From NCBI GenBank assembly GCA_014526335.1, contig JACTAT010000036.1:744001-808000 (forward strand): 64,000 bases of DNA. Reading direction: 5' to 3'. Origin of the DNA: Chrysaora quinquecirrha. Taxonomy: Eukaryota > Cnidaria > Scyphozoa > Semaeostomeae > Pelagiidae. Positions within the stretch are counted from its first letter, which is position 1. The number at the start of each line of letters is the position of its first letter. Below are positions 13,301-21,988 of the stretch, piece after piece. The position numbers and the translations under genes were made by a program. The notes beneath the pieces were generated by a model that was not told the origin of the DNA, did no database searches, and was given only the letters and a program-made list of their open reading frames with translations.

Positions 13301-14023
13301 AATGAAGAAGACGATGAGGAAGAAACGGGAAGCAGTGTTGATAGTGAGGCGGAAGCTGATGAAGAATCGGAAGCTGAAGGGCAGGCATCAGATGATGAAA
13401 AAGTTGCTGATGAAGATTCTGAATCTAATGAGGAAGTTGAAGCGGAAGAAGAGGACGGTGGTGACCAGGAAGAAGAGGAAGGTGTTGAGAACGAAGTTTC
13501 TGAGGAAGAAGATGCAGATGAGATAGAAGCAAGTGAAGTGGTGGAGGATGAGGAAGGTGATGAAGAAGAAGAAGATGAAGAAGAAGAAGAAGAGGAGGAT
13601 GAAGAGGAGGAGGAGGAAGAAGAAGATGTAGACGAAGATGCAGAAAGTGTTGCTGAGGCCTCTGATGAAGAAGGTGAAGAAGAAGTAAATGACAAGGGCT
13701 CAAGTGATGACAGCGAGCAAGAGGATTCAGAAAGTGTTCAGGAAGATGTGCAGGAAGAAGTCAAATCAACCAAGAAGAATGTGGAGAAAAGGAAAGAGTC
13801 ATCATCGCCAAAGAAACCTGTTAATGGAAGTGTAACATCGGATGAGTTAGATGAAGATTCGGAAGAAGAAGCGAGGAAGAAGAGGCGAAAAGAAAAGAAA
13901 CGTAAAAGGGAAAGAGAAAGAGAAAGAGAACGTCGGAAGGCGAAACGAAAACGAAAACACGCTAAGCCAAAGCGGCTGGTAGACACAACATTAAAAATTA
14001 AGTGCATTTTACTTTTTGCTTGA
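1351..14023 (+). CDS. RBBP6: RBBP6-like E3 ubiquitin ligase (5' partial, last exon frameshifted)
   Basis: Orthologue of retinoblastoma-binding protein 6, a nuclear RING E3 ligase that binds p53 and Rb and acts in mRNA 3'-end processing. Exons read by GT-AG and phase: 1351-1389, 2614-2702, 2968-3061, 3252-3331, 4009-4193, 5058-5155, 5652-5803, 6405-6466, 6936-7117, 7553-7894, 8689-8764, 8887-8944, 9820-10050, 10746-14023. The small second-domain linker reads SLEKLNQ-TGDLANANASEDDK, close to the human segment. A CCHC knuckle (CFRCGQKGHFIRNC) follows, then a RING finger with CPMC, CCG, CDEC and CPSC. After that come a Gln-rich exon, an acidic PMTEEEFYRAK block matching human PLTEEEFYR, an RS-rich part and a Lys/Glu-rich tail with LVDFSTTS, like human LVDYTSTS. 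The 5' DWNN domain is not in view. The last exon needs about six frame changes to be read through. Identity is very secure; exact ends are not. Confidence 0.93.
1530..2310 (+). repeat. degenerate minisatellite, unit about 150 bp, in an RBBP6 intron
   Basis: The phrase GGTGGACCAAATGC, followed by GTTGGCTCAT and then a GTCTGTTCAGTC-like block, recurs at about 1703, 1856, 1976, 2124 and 2273. This gives a period near 150 bp with one shorter unit. Each unit also carries ACAACACAGCT-like and CAGCTTG blocks. Short open frames here on both strands are products of the repeat. Confidence 0.75.
2968..3061 (+). other. RBBP6: RBBP6 zinc-knuckle exon (CCHC)
   Basis: This exon encodes YVNKMRPGPGEYVCFRCG followed by QKGHFIRNCPTIG, a C-X2-C-X4-H-X4-C knuckle. 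It lies between an AG acceptor at 2966-2967 and the strong donor GTAAGT at 3062. In RBBP6 this knuckle sits between the DWNN and RING domains and is thought to bind nucleic acid. Confidence 0.93.
3418..3608. repeat. fold-back (MITE-like) element with long terminal inverted repeats
   Basis: The left arm begins ATTGCGATAAACAGCGGAAA and runs through GGGGCATACTT to GTCTGACACTCCTCAG. The right arm is its reverse complement, CTGAGGAGTGTCAGAC through AAGTATGCCCG to TTTCCGCTGTTAGTCGCAAT. Arms are roughly 65 nt with a short spacer. The 10-mer AGTAGCGCAT occurs just left (about 3382) and immediately right (about 3607), which could be a target-site duplication although it does not abut the left arm. Confidence 0.8.
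4009..5155 (+). other. RBBP6: RBBP6 RING/U-box-like finger, split across two exons
   Basis: Exons 4009-4193 and 5058-5155 together encode the RING. The first gives ELQCPMCKKLLHDAVVIPCC-GTSYCDE and the second C-IRNYLIDNDFACPSCKNK, ending SPDDLIPNKSLRQ. Cysteine spacing and the VIPCCG.SYCDEC block are those of the RBBP6 RING, which recruits E2 enzymes. The intron splits the codon of a zinc-binding Cys (T|GT). The intron itself (4194-5057) shows no further exon. Confidence 0.92.
5330..5611. repeat. inverted-repeat element with GTCGCGCGCGAC termini
   Basis: It starts GGCCTTGCTAAACTGGGAGA then TATGTCGCGCGCGACATTGA. The far end reverse-complements to GGCTTGAGCTATGGCAAAAC then TAGGAGACTTGTCGCGCG. 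A shorter relative lies at 32590-32687. CG-rich motifs stand out sharply against the AT-rich intron. Confidence 0.75.
5859..5980. repeat. short inverted-repeat element (about 120 bp), GACTGATTACCTGAGTC ends
   Basis: The left end reads GACTGATTACCTGAGTCG and the right end reverse-complements to GACTGATAACCTGAGTCC. Internal blocks (GCTGGACGATTGAGCGATCT, CTCGGTCTCGTGAGCGATAA) recur in reverse orientation in the copy at 43191-43321. Confidence 0.75.
6028..6258. repeat. MITE-like element, CCAAACGATCAAACATTGTTTG family
   Basis: It begins GGCCAAACGATCAAACATTG then TTTGTCAAACATTTGAAATT, and ends with the complementary AATGTTTGACC-like arm and TGGCCAGGGC. This is the most abundant dispersed family in the window, with copies at 19961, 32114, 33506, 34289, 54171, 59060, 59766 and 60541. 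Many false open frames come from it. Confidence 0.85.
6690..6815 (+). repeat. SINE fragment (3' part), GACTGGCGCTAAAAACACC tail
   Basis: CTCGTGGTGTCAGAAGCTTA, GGTAGCGTCACAGCCAGAGT and CCTAGCGACTGGCGCTAAAA match, in order, the tRNA-like repeat at 53830-53990. They also match the tails near 18940-19060 and 19350-19380. Confidence 0.6.
7675..7800 (+). repeat. RBBP6: Gln-rich (CAA/CAG) tract inside RBBP6
   Basis: Mixed CAA and CAG codons encode short Gln runs broken by Leu, Ile and Met (ILQQQQQLSIQQQLQMQQQ and onwards). Codons are interrupted rather than a pure repeat. I do not recall such a tract in this part of human RBBP6. Confidence 0.85.
10746..14023 (+). other. RBBP6: RBBP6 last exon: RS-rich, then Lys/Glu-rich tail with about six frame changes
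   Basis: The acceptor TTTTTAG precedes CAAACCT, joining in phase with the GG left at 10050. The reading frame is RS-rich (RRSRSRSISPSRHRSRHSPR) to a TAA at 11116-11118. Open coding then continues in other frames: about 11108-11150, 11150-11300 (WNRSPSPVRKTKPSKSHRES), 11300-11912, 11909-12931, 12925-13235 and 13225-14023. Composition runs on without a break across the joints. LVDFSTTS near 11778-11805 and the basic KKRRKEKKRKRER end match human RBBP6. A very acidic Glu/Asp stretch (about 13240-13760) precedes the basic end. Either the sequence holds indel errors or the allele is truncated after residue DEA at 11115. Confidence 0.8.
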
Positions 14024-14029
14024 AATGGC

Positions 14030-14435
14030 GACAGGACATGATAAAAATGTGTTGCTGTGCCCGTAAAAATTAAAAGTCGCACGTGTAGCCAGGGATAGAT
14101 TTTCGAAGAAAATGTTCTGCGACCTGAGAAAACACGGTCGCAGAACATTGATTTGGTTGAACTTTTCGCGACATGTTTTGGCTTGTCGCCAATAATGTCG
14201 CAGCGTGTAGCCGGTTTTTTTGCATTGGCGACGCAACACATTGCATTGTTTTCGCGCGTTTTCCTGGAAATTTTCTAGGACCCATTCTTCTTATCGCGCA
14301 AGCTGATTGTCGCAGAACTTCTGTCGCAGCATTTTTGTCGCAGCGTGTAGCCACCTCAGGATTTCTCAGAACAGGACATTTTCAGGTGTGTCGCGTCGCC
14401 AGAACAGGTGAAAAATCGCACGTGTAGCCGCGGCT
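14030..14435. repeat. GTCGCA-rich dispersed element
   Basis: It lies just 3' of the RBBP6 stop. GTCGCAGCGTGTAGCC-type phrases recur (about 14190 and 14337), and TCGCACGTGTAGCC occurs near both ends (about 14077 and 14417). GGCGACAGGACATG at the left is echoed in reverse near 14390 (GTCGCGTCGCCAGAAC). The class is unknown; clustered CG dinucleotides distinguish it from its surroundings. Confidence 0.5.
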
Positions 14436-14550
14436 TATATACAATGATGAGAAGCTGAAGAAAATAGTGTTTGTTTTCTATTGATTTCTGTTCTGAATTT
14501 TTTCTCAAACAAAGCTAAATTTGGCTAATTGATTTCCGAGAAACTAAGTA

Positions 14551-14835
14551 AGGGCGCGTTCTTTTGGAACTTTTTCTGCGTCTTCTTTTTTTCGAGACTT
14601 CCCAGAGATCGAAAACCTGTTCTTTTGGAAGACCGTTGAAAATCGGAGACTTTGGAGGCTCCAAACACTCAGGATTCAAGAGTTAGAAGATTTTGCAGAG
14701 AAATTTTGCCACTTCAACTTCTGGCAAGTCTTCCGTTTTCAAAGAAATTGCGGTTTTTTGGCATCTGGATTTGAAGCCTCCGAAGTCTACTTTTTTCAGA
14801 CTTCAGAACAGATAAAATCCCGAAAGAACGTACCC
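14551..14835. repeat. inverted-repeat element, AGGGCGCGTTCTTTTGG / AGGGTACGTTCTTTCGG ends
   Basis: The left end is AGGGCGCGTTCTTTTGGAAC and the right end reverse-complements to AGGGTACGTTCTTTCGGGAT. Internal GAGACTT/AAGTCT blocks are also arranged symmetrically. Termini of this kind are seen in hAT-like non-autonomous elements, but I could not define a clean 8-bp target duplication (flanks AAGTA and AAGTC). A divergent copy lies at 56552-56717. Confidence 0.65.
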
Positions 14836-15064
14836 TAAGTCAATGTAAACAAACTGGCGATCGTTCCGTATTGTAACCTGCAGTGGAAAGTGAAGATATT
14901 GCAACTAAATTATCGAATTTGCGAAAATTGAACCCAATCCTTTGCTGCTTTCACGATTCTGATCTTTACAACCAGTTGGTTAGATAGATGAAGTTCATAT
15001 TGTATTCATCTTCGCGGAGAGAATGTAAGCATGTTTTTATAATAACTATGAATGCCAAAAGCAA

Positions 15065-15345
15065 TTTAAGGACAAAAACTGACCCGGGATAGAGCGATAC
15101 TCCCCACTTGCATCCACAAAGTCACCAATGTGGCTGAGGCGCTGTATCGGCTTACGGTGGTTCCCATTACAGGAAATCGCTATTCCCGCTAATCCTCTTC
15201 CAGCCGAATGGGGAGGAACAAATATCCGGCCCCCAGACCATAAATGGATAGCTCCTAGCTCAGCTGGATTCGAACTCGCGACACTCGAATCAGGGAACCT
15301 ATTACCTAGACAACCCGTCCATCGAGGCTCCGTTACAGCAGGATG
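15065..15345 (-). mobile_element. tRNA-derived SINE (minus strand)
   Basis: Read on the minus strand from about 15335, there is a Pol III A-box-like stretch GGACGGGTTGTCTAGGTAAT. About 30 nt on comes a B-box GAGTTCGAATCC, followed by a non-tRNA body towards 15065. This spacing is that of tRNA Ser/Leu-type SINE heads. The tRNA arms are not intact enough to call a functional tRNA. Confidence 0.65.
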
Positions 15346-15731
15346 AAAATTTACTCATCTATCTCATAAATAGAGGGTCTTACTGGTACCCCTGTGCCCA
15401 CCATGGTGAGAAGCGAATTTTGCACTCCTCTGACGTCATTCTCTCCAAACTTTTCCGAAAGTGAGGCTGGCTTGAAATTCTGCGGGAAATTGTTATGTAA
15501 CAACAACAGCATGTTTTCGAAACTTTGAGCTACGAAGTGAAGACACAAACATTTAATCGGTCACGAAGCTGATTGAAAATACGGTATTTGTAGTTTATAT
15601 TAAATCAAGTAGATTCATTAGAGTGCTTATTTAATTTGAAAATCTAAAGCTCAAATATAAACATAAACATACTGTTGTTTGGCCGTGCACTCCGTTTGCT
15701 ACTACGGCCTAGTCAAACATCCATAAAAAAG

Positions 15732-18700
15732 ATGGCGGAGAAAACAAAGGTTTCTTCCATCAAAACGTCCAAAAGGAAAGCAGAAAATGGGGATGTTCCC
15801 ACGAAGAAGAAAAAAACAGAGTCAGTAGATGAATCCGAAATTGAACAGGGGATTTCTGATGTGTTGTCATTTTACCAAGAAAGACGAAGGAATGCTGTCC
15901 CTGAAGGTAAAGATTTCAAATTTAACAAAAAAAGAGTGAAGATGATTTCAAGCAGCAAAGATTTACCAGAAAATTGCAATGGAATTTTGTATTGGATGTT
16001 TCGAGATCAACGAGTGCAAGGTTCGTTGTCTTAAAATTTTTCTTATTTCCTTCTCTTCACCATTAATTTTGATTATTTTTATTGAAGCAACAATTTATTC
16101 TGTTCTTATTATTTTCCTTAAGATAATTGGGCATTGCTTTGGGCTCAGAGATTGGCTCTAAAACAGGAAGTTCCGTTAATTGTGGCATTTTGTATGCCCT
16201 CATCCTACCTTGATGCAACAATCCGACAATACAGATTTATGATCAATGGATTGCAACTACTTGAAAAGGTAGGATTTATCAACTAAGGCAAGTTATGAAT
16301 GCAATTTCATTCCTCATTGATTGATTGAGTGATTGAGTGATTGCATCATTGATTGATTGATTGATTTTATCTGGTTGATTGATTGATTGATTGATCAACT
16401 GATTGATTGATTGACTGATTGATTGATTGATTGACTGATATATTGATTGGTTGATTGACTGATTTATTTGCTTCATTGATTGATTGATTGATCAACTGAT
16501 CAATTGATTGATCAACTGATTAATTGATTGCTTGATTGATTGATTGATTGAATGATTGAATGATTGATTGATCAATAGATTAATTGATTGATCAACTGAT
16601 TGATTGATTAGTTGATTAGTTGATTGATTGTTTGATAAATTGATTGATTGATTGACTGATTTATTGATTGATTGAGTGATTGATTGCATGGTTGATTGAT
16701 TGGTTGGTTGATTGATTGATTGACTGATTGATTGGTTGGTTGATTGATTGATTGACTGATTGATTGCTTGCTTGCTTGATTGATTGATTGATTGATTCAT
16801 TCATTCATTGATAAATTTATTCATCCATAGGTGATTAGTTGATTGAATGATTGATTGAGTTGGAAAGCCAAAGCTCACAGATTCAAGACCTGTAATGGTC
16901 ATATCAATCCAAGAAGCTCCAAAACTTATGACTTCTTTCCTTTTTTCCAGGAATTACAAGACCTTGACATACCATTCCACATATTATTGGGGGAAGCACC
17001 AAAGGTTTTGCCAAAATTTGTTGAAAAGAATAACATTGGTGCTGTTGTGGCAGATTTTCTACCATTGAGAAAACCAATGGAATGGTTGAATGATGTAAAC
17101 AAAAAGCTTCCAAAAAATGTTCCATTGTGTCAAGTAAGCTTTATTTTCAAAGTCCAAAAGCATTTCTTGCCAATTAAGGGGAATTTTCTGGTATTATAAG
17201 AAGACATGGTCCTATAAATGTTCTCTTAAGACTCATGAGTCTGACATGCCACTTTGGCTATTGTTCATAAGCAGATCACTTGCTTGTTTCCTTATTAGAC
17301 AGAGAAACTCTGATAGCAACTGGGCAGCGGTTCAAGAATCGAATTATCTACCTTTTCGTTCATTTTCAATACATTCTGTTGCTCTGTACCTCCAAAAAAC
17401 TAGCTTCTTGGTCGATTACATTTTCATTTTATTTTGTGCCGTTTTTCTGTTGGACTTTCTTCTTTGGCAACGATTAATTTTTGCTGGTGTCAATATCTGC
17501 ATCTGATTATCGAGCAAGTCTTTTCATTTTGCCTTTGCGTTGGCTGATCAAAGAAGGTGACACTATTTACTGAATATATATGCATATATTTGAGGCTACT
17601 TTTTCATTTCTAGGTTGATGCTCATAATATTGTTCCATGCTGGGAAGCATCTGATAAACTAGAATACGCAGCAAGAACAATCAGACCAAAAATTACCAAA
17701 AAACTTACAGAATTTCTCACTGAATATCCTCCAGTCGTACAACATCAACACAAAGCACCAAAATCACTTTGTAAGGTATGTGTCTACTTGTTTCTTATAG
17801 TCACTAGGATCACATATGAGCTGTGTGATTATCAAGATATTCAAGTACTTGGAAGCAAGAAATTATTATTATTATTATTATTATATACTTTATTTCAGTG
17901 TCAAAATTTTTAGCAATCGCCATAAATCACGTGCGCTATAAGATCGAAACATTTACCAGCCTTCGGTCTGGTTTCTTACACACCATATCTTGTTAAGGCC
18001 TCATTTCGCCGGATAGCTTTCGAGTTGATTCTGGGATGATCCCATCTTGATTTTCACTTCGCTTTGAACTCCAATGCCTTATTTACGCCTTACCGGATAG
18101 TTGTCGGAGCACCGCGCCTTGCATTGACCGATGCCGGATAGGGCAATTGTTTACACAATACCGGATAAACCCCCACCCAGAAAAGAATATCAAAGACTTA
18201 CCGGAATGGAGTGATTTTCCCATCACCTAAAAACGCAGTGAAAGTTTTTTCGGAGTGCATCGGATATCTCCGACATGCCGTAAACACAGCCCCTATCCGC
18301 TGCAATCCGAAAACCAAGATTTTCCGAAAGCTATCCGGTTTAGTGTTAACGGGGTCTATGTTTCTGCGTAGATGCGTGAACCAAATGTTACGTATACATA
18401 CACTTTTTAACGTCTTCGTCATAGCAATTGTCTCATACATGATTTATCTACCTTAGTATTGTATTTCTTTCCTTGCAGCCAGTTGATTGGGACTCTGTCT
18501 TTAAATTCATTGATGTCGATGATGCAGTTTCAGACGTTGACTGGGCAAAACCTGGAACAGCTGCTGGACTAGAGATGTTGGAAAGTTTTGTGAAACAGAG
18601 ATTGAAGTGGTTCGGTACAGATCGTAATGATCCTACTAAAAGTGCATTGAGTAACTTGTCTCCTTGGTTTCATACCGGTAAGTTCAAACGAGAGGTAATT

Positions 18701-21323
18701 CACTCCTTGGAATCTCGTCCACCCTCAGCTGGAATATAGTTTGTTTTCGTGGGAATCGTGAAAGAATCCTTCTGTTTCAATAGACATCTCGTACGCTTTT
18801 TCGAAGAGTGAAATGCCCCTCGGGTTCTAACATAGATCCTGTCACCCAGTGATTAAGAATTTTGTATCCTCTTGTCATATAAAGTATTGGTCGTGGAGCA
18901 GATTGATACTGCCACCTGCCAGATACTGTGGCATCGTGTTCCAATCTAGCTAGCTCATTTTGTTGGAGCTCGAGCTCCTCTCACTGTAGTGTCATAACCA
19001 GGGCTAAGGTCTTAATAGTCTCTCTGCTTATGAGACTGGCACTAAATTCATCATTTCACCTTTACTTTGGTCTTGTAACTGGTCTTTAGAGTGGCGTTGT
19101 GGTCGAGTGGTCATGGCGTTCTTCTCAAGATGGTGAGGTCTTGGATTCGAATCTCGTCGGGACCTCTTTCCACAAGCCTTCAGTCAACTCACCTGTCCAT
19201 CCTTCCGAGGTCGGTAAATGAGTACCCAGGGTATTCGTTCTAGAATATCAGTCTGGGGGCACAAACTGCAGGTCCACATCAGCTGTATAGCTCCCAGAAC
19301 CCCTAACCTGCTTTAACAAATAAATATTGATTGCTTGCTTGCTTGCTTGCTTTTGAGACTGGCGCTAAAAATATCATCCCACCTTCAACTTCGCCTCGCA
19401 ACTGTACTTTACTCTTAAGATTATTGGTTGAAAAATCTCTTGAGAAACCTCTAAGAAAGCATAGCTTAACCCTTCTCTGAATCATATCATTTTTTGTTTG
19501 AAATACGTCGTTTCTTACAGGTCAGATCAGTCCTCAGAGAGCCGCTCTACGCGCCAGAGAATTCCGCTCGAAACACAGTGACTCCGTCGCGGCATTTTTG
19601 GAAGAAATGATCATAAGAAGAGAGCTTTCTGATAATTTTTGTTTTCACAACTTGGATAAATATGATTCTTTGAAAGGTGGTTATGAATGGGCTCAAAAGA
19701 CACTCAATGATCATAAGAATGACAAAAGAGAGAAATTATACTCAAAACAACAACTAGAAAATGCCAAAACATACGATCCGCTATGGAATGCAGCGCAGGT
19801 ATTGAGAATGCATTTATATCTGCATATGGTTTATCCTAGTCGCAGGACCAAAGGTCCAAAATAATGACAGCTTTCCTTGATACTGAAACCGAATAAACCC
19901 ATTCTTCCTCAGACTTTTTATAGCGTCTTAACGATTGTATGATTATCAACCGATTGCATTAGGTCCTTGCCAAACGATCAAACATTGTTTGTCAAACATA
20001 TGAAATTTGCTTTAAAATGTTTTACTGTTTGGCCATGATGTCAAAAAAACAATGCTTGTCAAACAATTTTGCTCTTTAAAACTATTGCTTAGTATTCCTG
20101 CTTGTAAAGCAATGTTTTGCGACATGGCTTAACGGTCAAACATTGCTTATAAAGCAAATCTCAAATGTTTGACCAACAATGTTTGATCCATTGTTTGACG
20201 TTGTTTGCTAGGACCTTAGACTGCCATATTTGACCATAATCTCTAACAGAAAAAGTTCGCAACTGAATCATGAAAATCGTTAAAGTGGAATCAAGGGGTA
20301 TCTCCTATAGGGGTTAGGTATGCATGTGTTTCCGAAAATGTTGCACAGCAATCAATGGCAGAGCTAATCGATATTTTATTCACTGCTGCGCCAACAACTA
20401 ACATTTACCCATAATTTCAGCAAATCTCCATCAAGCAGACCCATATCCAAGGTAACAAATCACAAACTGCCAAAAACCCGGCTAAACTTCATAGAACATG
20501 ACCCAGAACTGGGCAAAAATAAAGAGGGCAAGAATATCGCAAACTGGCATGCACATATACAACAGCCTTTCTATAAGGATTATCTCCCGTCCTATCTCTC
20601 AAAGCTCCAATCATTTTTAGGAGTCTGAAATATTATCCTTCCATTATAGAGACAACTGGTGAAAGAAGGCAAGATGCATGGATTTCTTCGCATGTACTGG
20701 GCAAAGAAGATTCTAGAATGGACTGAATCACCTGAAACTGGCCTTGCAATATCCATTTATCTAAATGATAAATATGCACTTGATGGCATCGATCCTAATG
20801 GATACGTAGGTAAGAAAGCAAAGTACTTATTGAGACATAGACTTCAACGATACCCAGGTTTTTATCGTTGATTAATTCGGATATTGGGTATGAGATGTAT
20901 TTTAATAAGTTTTAGGCATTTTGATGTTCAAATCTCTTAGGTGCCAGGTATATTCAGTGTACTCTTTCTACCTCTCATTTTTTTCTCGAGAATTCCAAGA
21001 GATCGAAAGCTCGTTCTTGGGACAAAATCCGGGAAAATTGGAGACCTTTGGGTCAAGACCAGACACTAAGCAAACTTATACGCCGACTCATCTCTATTTG
21101 TCTTTCACTTGCTTTCACTGTCTCTCCATCTATTATCTTAAGACAGTTTCTAATGATCATCGTTTTCCTTTTAGGCTGTATGTGGTCCATTGTAGGTATT
21201 CACGACCAAGGGTGGAGAGAGCGACCAGTTTTTGGTAAGATTAGATACATGAATTATCAAGGGTGTAAGAGGAAATTTGATGTTGCGGCTTTCGAGAGGA
21301 AATATGCTGGAAGCAAAAAGTAA
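15732..21323 (+). CDS. PHR: class II CPD photolyase (deoxyribodipyrimidine photo-lyase)
   Basis: Repairs UV-induced cyclobutane pyrimidine dimers in DNA using blue light and FAD. Eight exons: 15732-16020, 16123-16268, 16951-17133, 17614-17775, 18479-18677, 19521-19798, 20650-20809, 21175-21323; the lengths sum to 1566 nt, 521 aa plus stop, usual for the class. The N-terminus has a basic, probably nuclear-targeting segment ([15 protein letters not shown]). The Rossmann-like antenna domain follows ([20 protein letters not shown], then [20 protein letters not shown]). The FAD domain includes [60 protein letters not shown] and [20 protein letters not shown], all class II hallmarks. The ATG at 15732 was chosen because the longer open frame lacks an upstream ATG. 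One oddity is DGIDPNGY where the family usually has DGRDPNGY. Confidence 0.96.
16308..16860 (+). repeat. (ATTG)n / (TTGA)n imperfect tetranucleotide tract
   Basis: About 550 bp of GATT-TGAT-type tetranucleotides with point variants fill most of photolyase intron 2. The open frames seen on the minus strand (runs of Ser-Ile-Asn-Gln) are products of the repeat and not genes. Confidence 0.95.
17995..18355. repeat. inverted-repeat element with CCGGATAGCTTTCG termini
   Basis: The left arm is CCGGATAGCTTTCG (about 18009) and the right arm is CGAAAGCTATCCGG (about 18325-18338). The outer sequence GTTAACACTAAA of the right end, read in reverse, faces GTTAAGGCC at the left. CCGGATA recurs internally several times (18094, 18133, 18162). 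It lies in photolyase intron 4. Confidence 0.75.
18940..19060 (+). repeat. SINE-tail fragment (GACTGGCACTAAA)
   Basis: CCAGGGCTAAGGTCTTAATA and GAGACTGGCACTAAATTCAT parallel the 3' halves of the repeats at 6690-6815 and 53830-53990. The head is too eroded to show Pol III boxes. Confidence 0.45.
19086..19352 (+). mobile_element. tRNA-derived SINE with (CTTG)n tail
   Basis: The head has an A-box-like GTGGTCGAGTGGTCATGG at about 19098, a B-box GGATTCGAATCTC at about 19142, a body of about 170 bp, and a tail of TTGATTGCTTGCTTGCTTGC ending near 19350. The insertion is in photolyase intron 5. Spacing of the boxes suggests a Ser/Leu-type tRNA ancestor. Confidence 0.75.
19961..20218. repeat. MITE-like element, CAAACATTGTTTG family
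   Basis: It starts AGGTCCTTGCCAAACGATCA and ends with TTGTTTGCTAGGACCT, so the ends AGGTCC...AGGACCT are themselves inverted. Internally it has the family's TTTGCTTT, GGCCATGATG and GCTTGTAAAGCAATGTTTTG blocks. It lies in photolyase intron 6. Confidence 0.8.
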
Positions 21324-21557
21324 TTATTACAACTGCATCTTATGCGAACAAGTTAACGGTGAGAATAAATTTTCGAAATATTTCAAACTCGTGTGTGTTG
21401 TGTCTGAAACCTTAAAGGTTTCCAGAAAGCCTTGGGAGCTGCAGTAACAGAACTACAGGCGATAAAACTAGCTGAAGCATTTTGATGTTTATATTTTTAA
21501 TATATATCAACTTTTATAACTATTTATTGTACAAAAAGTTCAGTTTTCATCTACCTT

Positions 21558-21563
21558 AATAAA
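21558..21563 (+). terminator. candidate polyadenylation signal of the photolyase gene
   Basis: An AATAAA hexamer lies 235 nt after the photolyase stop. A nearer one sits at 21364-21369, 41 nt after the stop. Either could serve; no transcript data are available to choose. Confidence 0.4.
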
Positions 21564-21988
21564 CACCGTTTTAATCATGTAAATATAAGGAGAAGAACAT
21601 AAGACAGCATTTTCCCTCCTTCGTGAAGCCGAGCATGAAGCTACCATTGCTCTAATAGGTTATAATCGTTTTGTTATTTTTTCAACCCTTATATATATAA
21701 TTAACATTATCAAATAGTGTATTGTAAAGCTAATGTTTTGTTTCAAAGAAACCTTTTGAAGCAGGAAAGAGCTCCTAGCTTTGTTCTGTCTTGATTCTTG
21801 ACAGTAATTACTGTATGTTATTTTCGCGATAGACAGTGGATGGTTTATATAAGATACATAGGGGGGGGGGATTTTACACCCCTCTAGCATAACCCCCTAT
21901 TAGTCTATTTAAAACCCTGGTCTCAGATAGCTCTTGCTGTATTGCCTTCAACTCCCTTCCATTCCCGTCGCATGGAAATTATTGACTA

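Noticed and set aside
12970..13695. 241-codon minus-strand polySer frame
   Set aside because: Antisense shadow of the Glu/Asp-rich RBBP6 tail: GAA/GAT repeats read as TTC/TCA-type codons on the other strand.
15675..15731. N-terminal extension of photolyase (LFGRALRLLLRPSQTSIKK), possibly a mitochondrial leader
   Set aside because: The frame is open but has no upstream ATG; the good ATG context is at 15732. It would be worth reconsidering only if a spliced 5' exon exists.
16279..16800. Minus-strand Ser-Ile-Asn-Gln repeat proteins
   Set aside because: Translation of the ATTG tetranucleotide tract within a photolyase intron.
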